Shown here: positions 34,371-47,644 of the stretch, piece by piece
Position numbering within the stretch: the stretch's first letter is position 1
Layout of the letters: each line of letters begins with the position of its first letter
Source: Podarcis raffonei
Lineage: Eukaryota; Chordata; Lepidosauria; Squamata; Lacertidae
Reading direction: 5' to 3'
DNA: 64,000 nucleotides
NCBI RefSeq assembly: GCF_027172205.1
Contig: NC_070614.1
Span: 42,833,001-42,897,000 of the forward strand
Notes under the pieces: model-generated
The model's database searches: none
What the model was told of the DNA's origin: nothing
The model's input: only the letters and a program-made list of their open reading frames with translations
Position numbers and translations under genes: made by a program

Positions 34371-36579
34371 CTATACAGCGGAAAGGAGCAGCCAAGCATA
34401 CTAGGACTCAATTTCTTGACTTTAAGAAAGCCGACTTCATAAAACTTAGGGAAGTGCTGGGTGAGATCCCATGGACAGTAATACTAAAAGGAAAGGGAGT
34501 TCATGATGGCTGGGAGTGTGTTAAGAGGGAGATAGTAAAAGCACAACTTCAGGCAGTACCAATGAGACGGAAACATGGAAGGTGCCTAAAGAAGCCAGGA
34601 TGGCTATCTAAAGAAATTTTAACTGAGTTAGGATTAAAAAAGGATGTGTACAAAAAATGGAAAAGGGGGGAAACCACCAAAGAGGAATTCAAACAAATAG
34701 CCAGCACATGTAGACACAAAGTCAGAAAAGCTAAAGCACAGAATGAACTCAGGCTTGCTAGAGAGGTTAAAAGCAACAAAAAAGGCTTTTATGGGTATGT
34801 TCGTAGCAAAAGGAAGAACAAAGAAACAGTGGGGTCACTCAGAGGAGAAGATGGTGAAATGCAAACAGGGGGCACAGAAAGGGCTGAACTCCTCAATGCC
34901 TTCTTTGCCTCAGTCTTCTCCGATAAAGAAAACAATGCCTGACCTGAAGAATTTGGAGCAAATGATTCAGCAGAGGAAACACAGCCCAGAATAACTAAGG
35001 AGATAGTACAAGAACACTTGGCTAGTCTAGATGTATTGAAGTCTCCAGGGCCAGATGAACTGCATCCAAGAATATTAAAAGAACTGGCAGATGTGATCTC
35101 AGAACCATTGGCAGTCATCTTTGAGAATTCCTGGAGAACAGGCGAAGTCCTGGCAGACTGGAGGAGGTCAAATGTTGTCCCTATTTTCAAAAAGGGGAAA
35201 AGAGAGGACCCAAATAATTACCACCAAGTCAGTCTGACATCAATACCAGGGAAGATTCTGTAGCAGATCATTAAGCAAACAGTCTGTGAGCACCTAGAAA
35301 GGAATGCTGTGATCACCAATAGTCAGCATGGATTTCTGAAAAATAAGTCATGTCAGACTAACCTGATCTCGTTTTTTGACAGAATTACAAGCCTGGTAGA
35401 TGAAGGGAACGCAGTGGATGTAGCCTACCTTGATTTCAGCAAGGCATTTGACAAGGTGCCCCATGATATTCTTGTAAAGAAGCTGGTAAAATGCGGTCTT
35501 GACTATGCTACCAATCAGTGGATTTGTAACTGGCTGACTGACCGAACCCAAAGGGTGCTCATCAATGGTTCCTCTTCATCCTGGAGAAGAGTGACTAGTG
35601 GGGTGCCACAGGGTTCTGTCTTGGGCCCGGTCTTATTCAACATTTTTATCAACGACTTGGATGATAGACTCAAGGGCATCCTGATCAAATTTGCAGATGA
35701 CACCAAACTGGGAGGGGTGGCTAACACCCCAGAGGACAGGATCACACTTCAAAATGACCTTGACAGATTAGAGAACTGGGCCAAAACAAACAAGATGAAC
35801 TTTAACAGGGAGAAATGCAAAGTATTGCACTTGGGCAAAAAAAATGAGAGGCACAAATACAAGATGGGTGACACCTGGCTTGAGAGCAGTACATGTGAAA
35901 AGGATCTAGGAGTCTTGGTTGACCACAAACTTGACATGAGCCAACAGGGTGACGCGGCAGCTAAAAAAGCCAGTGCAATTCTGGGCTGTATCAATAGGAG
36001 TATAGCATCTAGATCAAGGGAAGTAATAGTGCCACTGTATTCTGCTCTGGTCAGACCTCACCTGGAGTACTGTGTCCAGTTCTGGGCACCACAGTTCAAG
36101 AAACTGGAACTGTGACACTGACAAACTGGAACGTGTCCAGAGGAGGGCAACCAAAATGGTCAAAGGCCTGGAAACGATGCCTTATGAGGAACGGCTAAGG
36201 GAGCTGGGCATGTTTAGCCTGGAGAAGAGGAGGTTAAGGGGTGATATGATAGCCATGTTCAAATATATAAAAGGATGTCACATAGAGGAATGAGAAAGGT
36301 TGTTTTCTGCTGCTCCAGAGAAGCGGACAAGGAGCAATGGATCCAAACTACAAGAAAGAAGATTCCACCTAAACATTAGGAAGAACTTCCTGACAGTAAG
36401 AGCTGTTCGACAGTGGAATTTGCTGCCAAGAAGTGTGGTGGAGTCTCCTTCTTTGGAGGTCTTTAAGCAGAGGCTTGACAACCATATGTCAGGAGTACTC
36501 TGATGGTGTTTCCTGCTTGGCAGGGGGTTGGACTCGATGGCCCTTGTGGTCTCTTCCAACTCTATGATTCTATGATTCT
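34371..36579 (+). mobile_element. Young CR1 LINE (unit 2) with 4-base target repeat
   Basis: Flanked by AGTA at 34,367-34,370 and 36,580-36,583. The empty site, CTGTCAGTATTGATTG, is seen in units 3 and 4. The 5' end is fuller than the unit 1 copy ([19 protein letters not shown]). It shares the stop after SIPGKIL and adds others after KENNA, near 36,113 and near 36,291, so it is not functional. RT motifs as in unit 1. Confidence 0.92.
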
Positions 36580-36860
36580 AGTATTGATTGTGCTGGCCTG
36601 GATGCACCCAATGGTCTGGCTTGGTATGCGGCATTTCCCTATACTTCTGAGTGCATTTATTATCTGAATGAGTATCAACCATAGCGTTCAACATGATAAA
36701 ATAGCCACTAGCCACCAAATGATTACAGGATGTAGATAGCTTATATTTAATGGGTGCAAATACAGTGTGTACCTGTTACTCACAGCTAAATAATGTACTC
36801 TTCAGAGCATAGAATGCAAGTTTCTAAGGCTGTAATCCTATCCACACTTTGGGCGAGTAA

Positions 36861-36950
36861 CATAGCTGTCAACGTTTCCCTTTTTTAAAGGGAAATTCCC
36901 TTATTCTGAATAGGATTCCGCGCAAGAAAAGGGAAAAGTTGACAGCTATG
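36861..36950. mobile_element. 90-base hAT-type MITE (unit 2)
   Basis: Same insertion as at 22,328; flanks GCGAGTAA and GTGAGTAA, one base changed. Confidence 0.75.
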
Positions 36951-37319
36951 GTGAGTAAGCCCTATTGAACGCAAATGAGCCTTACTTTTGCATGGAGACA
37001 CTTATCCAAACATTTGTTAAATTGATTTCCTCGTGTGTCTACATTTCTGGAGAGGAGAAAGCTTCTGATTTTTTTGCTAATGTGTGCTTTGACCCTAGTA
37101 GATAGGGGCAGTTGGCTACTCTCATTCCCACTAATTCTGGTGGTTAGGCCACGGGTGTCCTTCATTGTGTAGACACGTTATTAATTTTTTATACTGTGAA
37201 ATTTATATGGCACTTGATTGTAAACAATGATAACTCTCATAGTCACACTCAAAAGGCTGGAAAATCCAGTCAGATGGGCGGGGTATAAATATAATAATAA
37301 TAATAATAATAGTAATAAT

Positions 37320-37755
37320 TGTCAGATGTGCGTGCAAGAGCCATTCCCTATGACCAATAGGACTTTGTAGGACTGGGACATTTCTAAGTTTATTCTGAAG
37401 AGGCAAGGCACAGCCTCACAGGTGAGGCCCATTGGTATCTCACAGCACCTGGTGGCAAGAGCTGGGAAGGGATACAAGGTCAGCATTTCCCTTTGGCTCC
37501 TTGCCACAGCAACACACTCCCTGCCTTGCTGCGTTTGGCTTCTTGCTTCCTGATCCTTGAACCTTGGCTTCTTGACTCCCTGCTTCTTGACCCTCGGACC
37601 CTTGGCTTCTTCACTAGTGGCTCTCTGACCCTCAGACTCTTGGCTTCCTGACTCCTGGTTTCTGGACCCCCATTCCTGCTCCCACCCCACCATCTTGCTC
37701 CCAGTCCTGACGTCCCCTGTTGGGACTTCGATCGCCCGTGAACCAGACCGTGACA
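37320..37755. mobile_element. Solo LTR, fossil (unit 2)
   Basis: Duplicate of the LTR at 22,792-23,217, beginning TGTCAG and ending GTGACA. Confidence 0.6.
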
Positions 37756-38227
37756 ATTATAATCATTACTATTATGTATCAGCAGGGTTGAGATGGAGGT
37801 TTGCAGGAGAAGGTGGAATTATCCCAAGGAACCGAAAGCAGAAATTGGGCTCTCAACAACAATAGATGAAATCTGGAGCGGAGCGGAGAGAAATGCAGTT
37901 GTGTACCTAATCTCCAGCACCTCGTAGTACAACTTTTTGTTAATATACTTGTTAATATAATTTCTCAGTATGAAGTTCTGCTAATAAATACATTGTATAT
38001 CTTTTTTCTTTATAAGCAATGAATGCTTTAAAAATACCGCTGCAAATTGCTCCTTGAAGAATACTGAGGAAGGGGTAAGAATAAAGCAAAATGCTCAGTT
38101 TCTAGTGAACCACTGAGGTCTCGGGATGCTGCAAAGCATTGGGGCTTAACAAAAAATAATAATCTCTAAAATATATAAAACCATTGCTAGAATGGGAGTC
38201 TAAAGACGAATCTCCTGTTGTTTTTAA

Positions 38228-38584
38228 AAGGTAAAGGTACCCCTGCCCATACGGGCCAGTCTTGACAGACTCTAGGGTTGTGCGCCCATCTCACTCAAGA
38301 GGCCGGGGGCCAGCGCTGTCCGAAGACACTTCTGGGTCACGTGGCCAGCGTGACATCACTGCTCTGGCGAGCCAGAGCCGCACACGGAAATGCCGTTTAC
38401 CTTCCCGCTAGTAAGCGGTCCCTATTTATCTACTTGCACCCGGGGGTGCTTTCAAACTGCTAGGTTGGCAGGTGCTGGGATCGAGCAACGGGAGCGCACC
38501 CCACCGTGGGGATTTGAACCGCCGACCTTTCGATTGGCAAGCCCTAGGCGCTGAGGCTTTTACCCACAGTGCCACCCGCGTCCC
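38228..38584 (-). mobile_element. Sauria SINE, full length, unit 2 only
   Basis: Flanked by CCTGTTGTTTTTAA at 38,214-38,227 and 38,585-38,598. Read on the minus strand it has the tRNA-like head with GGTTCAAATCC-type B box and the usual tail. Unit 1 at about 23,680-23,693 has the single uninterrupted target, so this inserted after units 1 and 2 split. Confidence 0.92.
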
Positions 38585-38649
38585 CCTGTTGTTTTTAAGC
38601 TACACCAAACATTATCTGGAGCTCTTCACAGTGATTAATTGGACTTTAA

Positions 38650-39225
38650 CTGGTTGCTGCTGTTGTTTTTGAAATCATTTTCATTTCTTTTAAAAATACA
38701 AAGTACAAATAAACAGAGGGGGGGGAATATCTATATAAAGAGATTCTCTGAATCTCAGGACTTCCCCCCATCCCCTCCATGGGGTCTCGTTTTAAACATC
38801 TACTACTGCATATTCATCCGTACTCTAATTTTTATATCAACCATATTATCCATAGTAATTTTTACACTACAGTGAAATAAAAAGCCTGCTTCTGTTTGTA
38901 TCTTTCCGATTATTTTATAAAGTTGTTATCCTCTTGGTTTCTGAGTTTTCCAGTCAGTTTTGCCATCTCAGCATAGTCCATCAGCTTGGTTTGCCATTCT
39001 TCTCTGGTAGGGACTTTAGCTTCTTTCCATCTCTGAGATAGTAGCATCTGGGCAGCTGTTGAAAAGTCTTTTCTGTTCCTTTGGTATGTTGGTATGTTGG
39101 TACATGTAATTCCTAATAAAAAGGCTTCTGCTTTCTTAGCAAAAGTTATTTTAAGCATTTTTTTCCCATTTCATTATATACCATCCCCCAGAAAGCTTTT
39201 GTTACCTTACAAATCCACCACATAT
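38650..39225 (-). mobile_element. L1 LINE, 3' part (unit 2)
   Basis: Duplicate of 23,745-24,308, with a small tandem gain of GTATGTTG near 39,085. Confidence 0.75.
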
Positions 39226-39243
39226 GATAAAAGGTCCCTTCTT

Positions 39244-41786
39244 GGGGGGGCCGCTAGGGGCGCATTGGAAGATGGCTGACAATACCATCTCTCCGGCTCA
39301 CACGAGGTAATTAAGAGACTGATATGGGAGTATGCAGCCTCCCTTGTTACCCCAAGGAAATGGGGAACACTGCCTTGCCTGCAGTTGCCATAAATCAACC
39401 CCAGATTCGAAAGAAGGGGGTGAGGCCACTAGGCACACAGCCCTTGTGGGAGACGGCTCTCCCTGAAGCTGTCTCTGATCGCGCGTCTGAAATGCAGGAG
39501 CTCAAAATAAACAATTAGCGAGAAGCAAATGCACATATTTCGAGTGAAGATCAGGAGATAAGACTAATTAAAGTGATCTCTGTGAAGTGGAGCGACGGGC
39601 TGGATTCAACAATAAATCAAGAAGAAGATTCATCAAAGGATCGGTTTGTCGGAGCGGGACTGAAAAGGGGGGGGGCTTTTCTTTTTTATCTTATGTGAGT
39701 ACGCAATAATCCTCCCCCCAAGAAAGAACCGTTGCAATTACTGATTACAAGCAGGATGATTAAGAACTGTGTGGAAATAACTTCCGGGTTAGCGCCATCA
39801 GCAATGGCGGAGTTCCTCTGACCGGGAGGAACCCGCCCTGCAGAAATCGGGTCTTGCCGCCGCGGCAAAGGCGGAGACCCTTAAAAAACCCCAGGCAGAT
39901 GAAGCCTGGGGATGTGGGATTCGGCTGACACCAGGAGCGCCTCCCCCACTCATAGGGAAACCCCTTTTTTGGGGTCCCGAAAAGACGTGGGGTGAGCAGC
40001 GCGGTGTTTTGAATCAACCGCTACCTCTGTGGAGTGAAGCCGCATAGCCGTTGCCGGAGAGTGCTGACTTTTTCCTGTAGACAATTGGACTCTAAAAGAA
40101 GTACCCGTGAGTAGAAACGGAAAATTGGACTAAAAATTGGACTAAAAATAAGTTAATTTGGCATTGAAGCGGGAAGGTATAAAACAGGAAGTCAACCTTT
40201 CCACTTTTTGTAAACAGATTGAAGCAAAAACCTTTCAAGCTAATTAGCCAGGAAAGTCGTGTATGAAGTTCGAGAGTCCTATCATTTACAACTATTAAAA
40301 CTCCCCTGGAAGTGAGAGTAAAGGGGGGTGAATCTTGACTGTCTAAATCTGGAGAGGGAATAAAGAAAATTACGTTTTCCACCATCTCTGACCTGGGAAC
40401 GGGGTGTCAGAGACAGAAACTATCTGAGACGTTCGTCGACCCTGAAGGGAACCTTAAGACAGATAGCAAAAGAAGGGAAACAAATTGAATCCAATGTTGC
40501 TTTTTGCATCTTAGAGAAACAAAATATTTGAAAGCACTTGAACATTTGGAAAATGAAAGTAACTATTTCTCGGTTGGATTTGCCACACAAAAATGGATAC
40601 AAATAGAATTTGTCTCCTCTAGAGGGAGCCTGTCAAATTGTTGCGGCAGTTCACCGAGGAACTTCTACAGCTGTCAGATTAAGATCGTGGGAAAGGCTGT
40701 CTGGCTTTCAATGAAAATGTGTTGGGGGAAAGCGCTGGTGAGTGCTCTCTGCAAAACAAGCGCCTTGCTGGAACAGTTGCATAATAAGATCGACAGGATG
40801 AATGAAATGGCTGATATGATGTATGAAAAGAGGGACTTTGTGACTGCTGTGGCCTGTAAGGATGATTTAACAGAGAACACTGATACAGAGATCATCCAGG
40901 GCTTCTTTCAGGAACCTACTTTGACTACACAAGTGCAAGAGCAGATCACAATGGAAAAAGACTTAACCCAAAAAATTCAAATGAAGGGATTTGAGGTTCT
41001 GTCTTAACGACTGCAATAGGTAGTTTATTGCAGTCGTTAAGAGTCATCAACAGGCTCATCACAGCTATCTGCCAATCACCCATTCCCACCACCCTTCTGA
41101 GGAATACCCCTCCCCACCTTCTCACTATATAGAAGGATCTGGCAACTTCTGTTTCAGTGTATCTGAAGAAGTGTGCATGCACACGAAAGCTCATACCAAG
41201 AACTAACTTAGTTGGTCTTTAAGGTGCTACTGGAAGGAAAAAATTTTTTTGTTTTAAAAAGAGATTTGTTACGGCAGGCTTGGCCACAGGATGATCGAGG
41301 GGGAGGAGGACCATGGCTTGTTATTATACTGGACTGTGAATTTGACCTGGCAGGGCCCCCTGAGAAAATTGAGGAGAGACTGGCAGGCCTGTGGAAGTTA
41401 ACGGACAGACTTTGGGAATGTTTTGTACGGAGGTGAGGAAATGGCGTCTGTCTATCTTGATATGGCTCTTGGAGGAATGTAAAATCCACACAGGATATAA
41501 CATCGTTTGTTTTCAACCCGCTTGTGGAGACTACCAGAGAACACAAAGAAAGGAATATATGTTAACAACAAGAAGATGAGGAAAATAACAAAGAGAAGAT
41601 TGAACAGAACTGTGAATACTATTTGGACAGAACTGTGTACATTAAAGCAGCAGCAAGAGAGATGTTTGGATCCCTTTCTGAGCTCGAAGCATGGATACCC
41701 CCAACAAAAATTAAAAAAATTGGCTGTGTAATTTGGAATTAATGTGATTTGATTGGTCTGTTAATAAAAATTATTTGGAAAAAAAA
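39244..41786 (+). mobile_element. L1-mobilised element with nested insertions (unit 2)
   Basis: Target repeats at 39,226-39,243 and 41,787-41,804, as in unit 1. The inner L1-mobilised element starts at 39,781 but stops at about 41,002, where it is fused to the centre of the inverted-dimer repeat; about 1.3 kb is missing relative to unit 1. Confidence 0.78.
41003..41256. repeat. Remaining right arm of the inverted-dimer repeat (unit 2)
   Basis: Only one long arm is left. At the junction, CTTAACGACTGCAATA and TATTGCAGTCGTTAAG form a perfect 16-base stem around a 7-base loop (GGTAGTT). This marks where the deletion ended. Confidence 0.75.
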
Positions 41787-41804
41787 GATCAAAGGTACCT
41801 TCTT

Positions 41805-43030
41805 TTTCTTTACCTTTTCAGCAGATATCAGTACTTCTCCTATACATTTTTGCTAACTTAGTAGGAGTCAAATACCACCAGTACATCATTCTCATATAAT
41901 ATTCTTTCAATGTACAACATGCCATAAATTTCAAATCCAATTTCCAAAACCTTTCCCAATCTGCCATCTGGGTATTATGTCCCAAATCCTTTGCCCAGTG
42001 TATCATTCCTGACTTGACCTGTTCATCTTTTGTGTGCCACTCTAAAACAAGTGATGCATATAATGGAACATTATTTTCTAAGAAATCTTTTTGAAATTTT
42101 GGTATTTCACAACTAAAACCTTTCTTTTTATATATCTTAAAAATCTCATTGATTGCTGAAACTGTAGCCAATCTGTTAGTAAATCCCTTGTCTCATTATA
42201 ATCTTTTAGATTCACCTGATGTTCTTCTTTGGTTAACAGCTCACTATATGTAGACCAATTACTTCTCATATTTGAGTTTTTCACCAATATTGCTTCTAAA
42301 GGGGAAAGCCACCAGGGTGTTTTTTGCTCTAATAAATTGGTTGTCTTATTAGATGGTTCTGAAAGTCTTTATACACCTTGGCCTTTTCATACCATAAGTA
42401 TGCATGCCACCCATACCTATTGACATGTCCTTCCAAATCCAATATATCTGCATTTTTCAATATTATCCATTCCTGGAGCCAGCAGAGACAGGACACCTCA
42501 TAATATAGTGTTAAATCTGGCAATGTGAAGCCCCCTCTTTCTTTAGCATCGGTTAAGAATTTATATTTTATTCTTGGTCTCTTCCCCTGCCAGATGAATC
42601 TAGAAATATCTTTTTGCCATTCCTTGAGGCTCCTGTGCTGCTGATCACTGGTATTGACTGGTATAAAAATAGCATTCTTGGCAATGCATTCATTTTTATA
42701 ACTGATATACTTCCCCCAAAAGAGAGATTCATCCTTCCCCAAACTTCTAAGTTTCTCTCTATTTCTTTCCAAGTATTTATGTATCTGTCTTTAAATATAT
42801 TAATATTTTAGATGTCAGCCATACACCCAGATATTTAACTTTCTTATGTATACCTATATCTGTAAGTTGTTGTAAATCCTTTTTATATTGTTCTGTCACG
42901 TTCTTCACTAAGGTCTTAGTTTTATTTTTATTTAATTTAAAGCCTGCTACCTGTCTGAATTCTTGGATCCTCAACAGAACCTTTGGTAAACCATTCTTAT
43001 GGTCTTCTACAGTAATCACAAGGTTAGACC
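41805..43030 (-). mobile_element. L1 LINE, 5' part of the remaining ORF2 (unit 2)
   Basis: Duplicate of 28,200-29,434 with the same frames and few substitutions. Confidence 0.8.
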
Positions 43031-45033
43031 TTAACTGTTAAGATGGGGTACATCAATCTGGGAATGCCGCCATCTAAAAGAAGGAAATCTCTGATCGTAA
43101 ACCTCTATGGCTTTCAGGATAGCTTTGTGGGAAGAACAGGCTAAGGAGGAAACTCTACACAAATCCAGAGCGGAGTCCCTAAAACAGTTGGATAGTCCTT
43201 TGTACACAACCTTCCAACTGGTATAAAACATATTTTTCTGCTTTCCTTTGGACCACCTAAGTGAGGTGCAATATGGGGGCAGGGGTGAATAAGGAAAAGG
43301 AGGGCAGAAATCCCCTATACCCATAGATGGGGTGCCTAAGGTATGCAGCGAAGCCACAGCTCTCTCATTGCAAAAGGCCCTTGGAAACAGCCCTTCCTTT
43401 CTCCTTGCAGATCAAACCAGGCATCTCTGCAGCTGGTGAAGGGTGAAATTGGTGGCAGGGGGGCTTAGAGGAAATAAAAACAGCCTTGCAGTGGGGTGGC
43501 GGGGGCATAGCTGTTCTGCTTTTGTGCACCAGAACCTGGGGGGGGGGGGACTTGGGAATTCCTGGACCTTGATATGCCGCACTACTCAGTTTCCCTCCCT
43601 GCTAGGCAAGGGAAACCAAGGTAGAGAAACACCTGCATTGCACAGGGTTGGAATAGATGAAGGGCCTTCTGAAATGTCTCAAGGCAAAACAGGCTGAAAC
43701 TCCAGACTGAAAGACTGTGACACTTAACACAGGAACTTCAGAGACACCAACCTTGCTTTAATTAATGCGTCCCAGCAAAAAGTACAGCAGAGGTATGACA
43801 CGGTCCTTCCTTGATAAAGGACATCAGTTGGGGAAAACTTCCACCAGGAGAATTCAATCAAGCCAGGATCAGTAATGTTTCCCATTTTAAAATATAATGA
43901 AATGGGTTGAAACATCAGGCTCTATTTCCACACCCCACCCCCAGCTACTCTATCCAGCCCTTTGACGTTTCCCAAGATTCCTTTCCCTCCCTCCAACACT
44001 CCACGTCTCAAGCCTGCCCCCCGGACCCTGCCTTCCACACTACTTCCTTCCTAGAATGAATTATTGAACTCTGATAACGCCTCTTGGTTGTTTGGATGTA
44101 TAATGTAAAGAGTGTGTGTGGAGGTGTTTGGATACCATACAAAGATAAGATTCCTATATGTTTTTCTGTACCCTTTGTCGCTGACTGCACCAGTTTGGGC
44201 TCTGGCCCTGCACACTGCTGTCAAGTTTGCTCACAAAGGAAGGTGGCTGAAAACAATCCCCACCTTTGCCATGAAAAGGGAGGTGAACTCCAATACACTT
44301 GCTTTGATTCCACAGTGAATAACTATAATCTGCCAAGTGCCAAGAAGAAGAATTGTAGAGTTGGAAGGGACCGCAGGCATCATGTAGTTCAACCCTCTGC
44401 AATGCAGGAATTACAACTCGACCAATGACTCTCTAACCATCCAATGGAGGAGGTTCCACTGAGGAGCGCTTCTTACTCTCAGAAATATGAATGTTATCCA
44501 TTCTCTGTCAATAGTTGCTGAGAAGATTCTCAGTGGATTTCTCCAAGCCAAATTGACCCAGCAACCATTGACAGAGACTGAGTCATGTTCTCCTGACTGG
44601 CAGAATTTTTCCTCCCTTTTCTGCACAGACAACAGAGGTGTATCCAATGTCTTCTCTTTATTCATTTTCCTCTTAAATGGGACCCCTCTGTGCAATCTCC
44701 CTGAAATCTGGCAGACCTGATATTCAGAAGCATGAGTCTCCTGCCTGCCAACTTCATTTTATTTCAATTCAAAATTTCAAAGACATCAATAGCAGAATAG
44801 AAGGAAGGGCAGTAATCACAAGAAATAATGATACCCAAAACCCAAATTAACAAATCCCAGATTAATGAAATACTGATGGAAATTATGAAATAAAGGGATT
44901 AGGAAGATATTTCAAAATCTGAAATAGAAAGCGAATGATGAACATTTTTGTAGTGCTCATTCTTTCCCTGATTATTTGTATGCAGAAACACATGCATGCT
45001 TATCACTTTTTTTAAGAAAAAAGAAGGAAAACC
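43031..45033. repeat. Unit 2 backbone, noncoding
   Basis: Matches 29,435-31,431; includes the CR1 3' fragment at about 44,349-44,495. No gene seen. Confidence 0.6.
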
Positions 45034-46075
45034 GTGGGTGAGATTTGCTGTGAGATTTATTTGAGCCCTAAGAGGAGATAATCCAAGACTGGTGCTACTT
45101 TACATATTCACTTTTGCAGCCATAAGCATACAGCCAGGAAATGGTTGCCTCATACTCTGCAGGATTCCTACGTAAGATCAAAAATGGTAACTATGGACCT
45201 GCACTAAGGCTCAGTCCCTTGTAGGCATATGTTTTCCAGGAGGAGAGGACAAGGAGAACGCCTCTGTAACCAACAAAATATTCTGTAAAATGAAAATATC
45301 AGAAGCCAACCTCTAGGAGCTTTATGACTTCTGAAAATTTCCATATATGCCATCAGTTATAGGGCAGGTAACTTTTGGAAATGGATATGTGGGCTGAATT
45401 AGGACTTCTTTTAAGCTGAATTAGGCCTGTGGGTTAAAGGATCCCCACCACTGACTGAGGAAGTGGCAGTCCCATAAGTGCACCCCTTTGTGTTTCAGGC
45501 CAACTACCCACAAGATACTAGGGAAAATGAAGTGATTCATTTTTGGCATCCCCAAAAATGGAAGTGCTGCCGTAGTAGAAAAACCACTGCAGCTGTCTTT
45601 CTAACCTTTGGTTAGAATCCATAGAATCCATGCTGGCAAAAGAGGTTTCTTTGCATTCATTTGTCAACCAATTCTGCCATACCCCACCTAAAGGTAATGG
45701 ATGTTCACTCCATTCTGCTTTCTGGAGCTTTAGAATTTAGGAATATAGGGAACTGTCTTATACTGAGTCAGAGCATTGATCCGCCCAGCTCAGTATTAGC
45801 TACACTGGGAGCGGCTGGGCCTGTTGGGTGATGTAGTTCAGAAACAACTGCAGAGAGCCAAAGTTTTCCCACACCTGGCGTATATAGACTGATAGCTGCT
45901 TTCGGCAGTTTCAAAGAAAGGGTCTGCACCTGAGGCCTTCTGAATGGAAAGTATATGTGTTTCCATTGTGCTAGGGACCCTCCTCAAAGTAATTAAAGGT
46001 GGTAAAGAAACACACAGTTGGTGAAAAAGAAGAGCCTGAACAGAGACAATTTTAAAGTACCCTTAACCAGAGAAA

Positions 46076-47600
46076 CCAGACATCCTGGAGAGTGAAGTCA
46101 AATGGGCCTTAGAAAGCACTGCTAATAACAAGGCCAGTGGAAGTGATGATATTCCAGCTGAACTATTTAAAATTTTAAAAGATGATGCTGTTAAGGTGCT
46201 ACACTCAATATGCCAGCAATTTTGGAAAACTCAGCAGTGGCCAGAGGATTGGAGAAGATCATTCTACATCCCAATCCCAAAGAAGGGCAGTGCCAAAGAA
46301 TGCTCCAACTACCGCACAATTGCACTCATTTCACACGCTAGCAAGGTTATGCTTAAAAGTCTACAAGTTAGGCTCAAGCAGTATGTGGGCCGAGAACTCC
46401 CAGAAGTGCAAGCTGGATTTCGAAGGGGCAGAGGAACCAGAGACCAAATTGCAAACATGCGCTGGATTATGGAGAAAGCTAGAGAGTTCTAGAAAGACAT
46501 CTACTTCTGCTTCATTGACTATGCAAAAGCCTTTGACTGTGTCGACCACAGCAAACTATGGCAAGTTCTCAAAGAAATGGGAGTTCCTGATCACCTCATC
46601 TGTCTCCTGAGAAATCTCTATACGGGGCAAGAAGCTAAAGTTAGAACTGGATATGGAACAACTGATTGGTTCAAAATTGGGAAAGGAGTATGTAAAGGCT
46701 GTATATTGTCTCCCTGCTTATTTAACTTATATGCAGAATGCATCATCCGAAAGGCTCGGCTGGATGAATCCCAAGCCGGAATTAAGATCGCCGGAAGAAA
46801 TATCAACAACCTCAGATATGCAGATGACACAACCTTGATGGCAGAAAGTGAGGAAGAATTAAAGAACCTTTTAATGAGGGTGAAAGAGGAGAGCTCAAAA
46901 TATGGTCTGAAGCTCAACATCAAAAAAAACCGAAGATCATGGCCACTGGGCCCATCACCTCCTGGCAAATAGAAGGGGAAGAAATGGAGGCCGTGAGAGA
47001 TTTTACTTTCTTGGGCTCCATGATCACTGCAGATGGTGACAGCAGTCACGAAATTAAAAGATGCTTGCTCCTTGGGAGAAAGGCGATGGCAAACCTAGAC
47101 AGCATCTTAAAAAGCAGAGACATCACCTTGCCAACAAAGGTCCGTATAGTTAAAGCCATGGTTTTCCCAGTAGTGATGTATGGAAGTGAGAGCTGGACCA
47201 TAAAGAAGGCTGATCGCCGAAGAATTGATGCTTTTGAATTATGGTGCTGGAGGAGACTCTTGAGAGTGCCATGGACTGCAAGAAGATCAAACCTATCCAT
47301 TCTTAAGGAAATCAGCCCTGAGTGCTCACTGGAAGGACAGATCGTGAAGCTGAGGCTCCAATACTTTGGCCACCTCATGAAAAGAGAAAACTCCCTGGAA
47401 AAGACCCTGATGTTGGGAAAGATGGAGGGCACAAGAAGAAGGGGACGACAGAGGATGAGATGGTTGGACAGTGTTCTCGAAGCTACAAACATGAGTCTGA
47501 CCAAACTGCGGGAGACAGTGAAAGACAGGAGTGCCTGGCATGCTCTGGTCCATGGGGTCACGAAGAGTCGGACACGACTAAACGACTAAACAACAACAAC
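46076..47600 (+). mobile_element. BovB (RTE) LINE, 5'-truncated
   Basis: Flanked by AACCAGAGAAA (46,065-46,075 and 47,601-47,611). It encodes RTE RT (SGSDDIPAELFKILKDDAVK, FIDYAKAFDCVDH, LRYADDTTLM) and the BovB C-terminus (LQYFGHLMKRENSLEKTLML, AWHALVHGVTKSRTRLND), ending in CAACAACAACAA. Only one in-frame stop (after KAREF, 46,491) and one frame change (near 46,930) were seen, so it is recent. It lies 45 bases from the stop codon of copy D on the opposite strand. Confidence 0.93.
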
Positions 47601-47633
47601 AACCAGAGAAAAGAATTAGCAGCCTATAGGTAT

Positions 47634-47639
47634 TTTATT
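47634..47639 (-). terminator. Candidate poly(A) signal of copy D
   Basis: AATAAA on the minus strand starts six bases after the stop codon. Cleavage 10-30 bases later would fall just short of, or inside, the BovB insertion. Copies B and C share the signal or a close variant; A and E read AATAAC. Confidence 0.45.
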
Positions 47640-47644
47640 TTGGG

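Larger units (their letters stand above)
31432..45033. repeat. Segmental duplication unit 2 (about 13.6 kb)
   Basis: Near-identical sister of unit 1. It differs by a Sauria SINE gained at 38.2 kb, by keeping the 3' end of the old CR1, and by a deletion of about 1.3 kb inside the nested L1 complex near 41,003. Confidence 0.9.
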
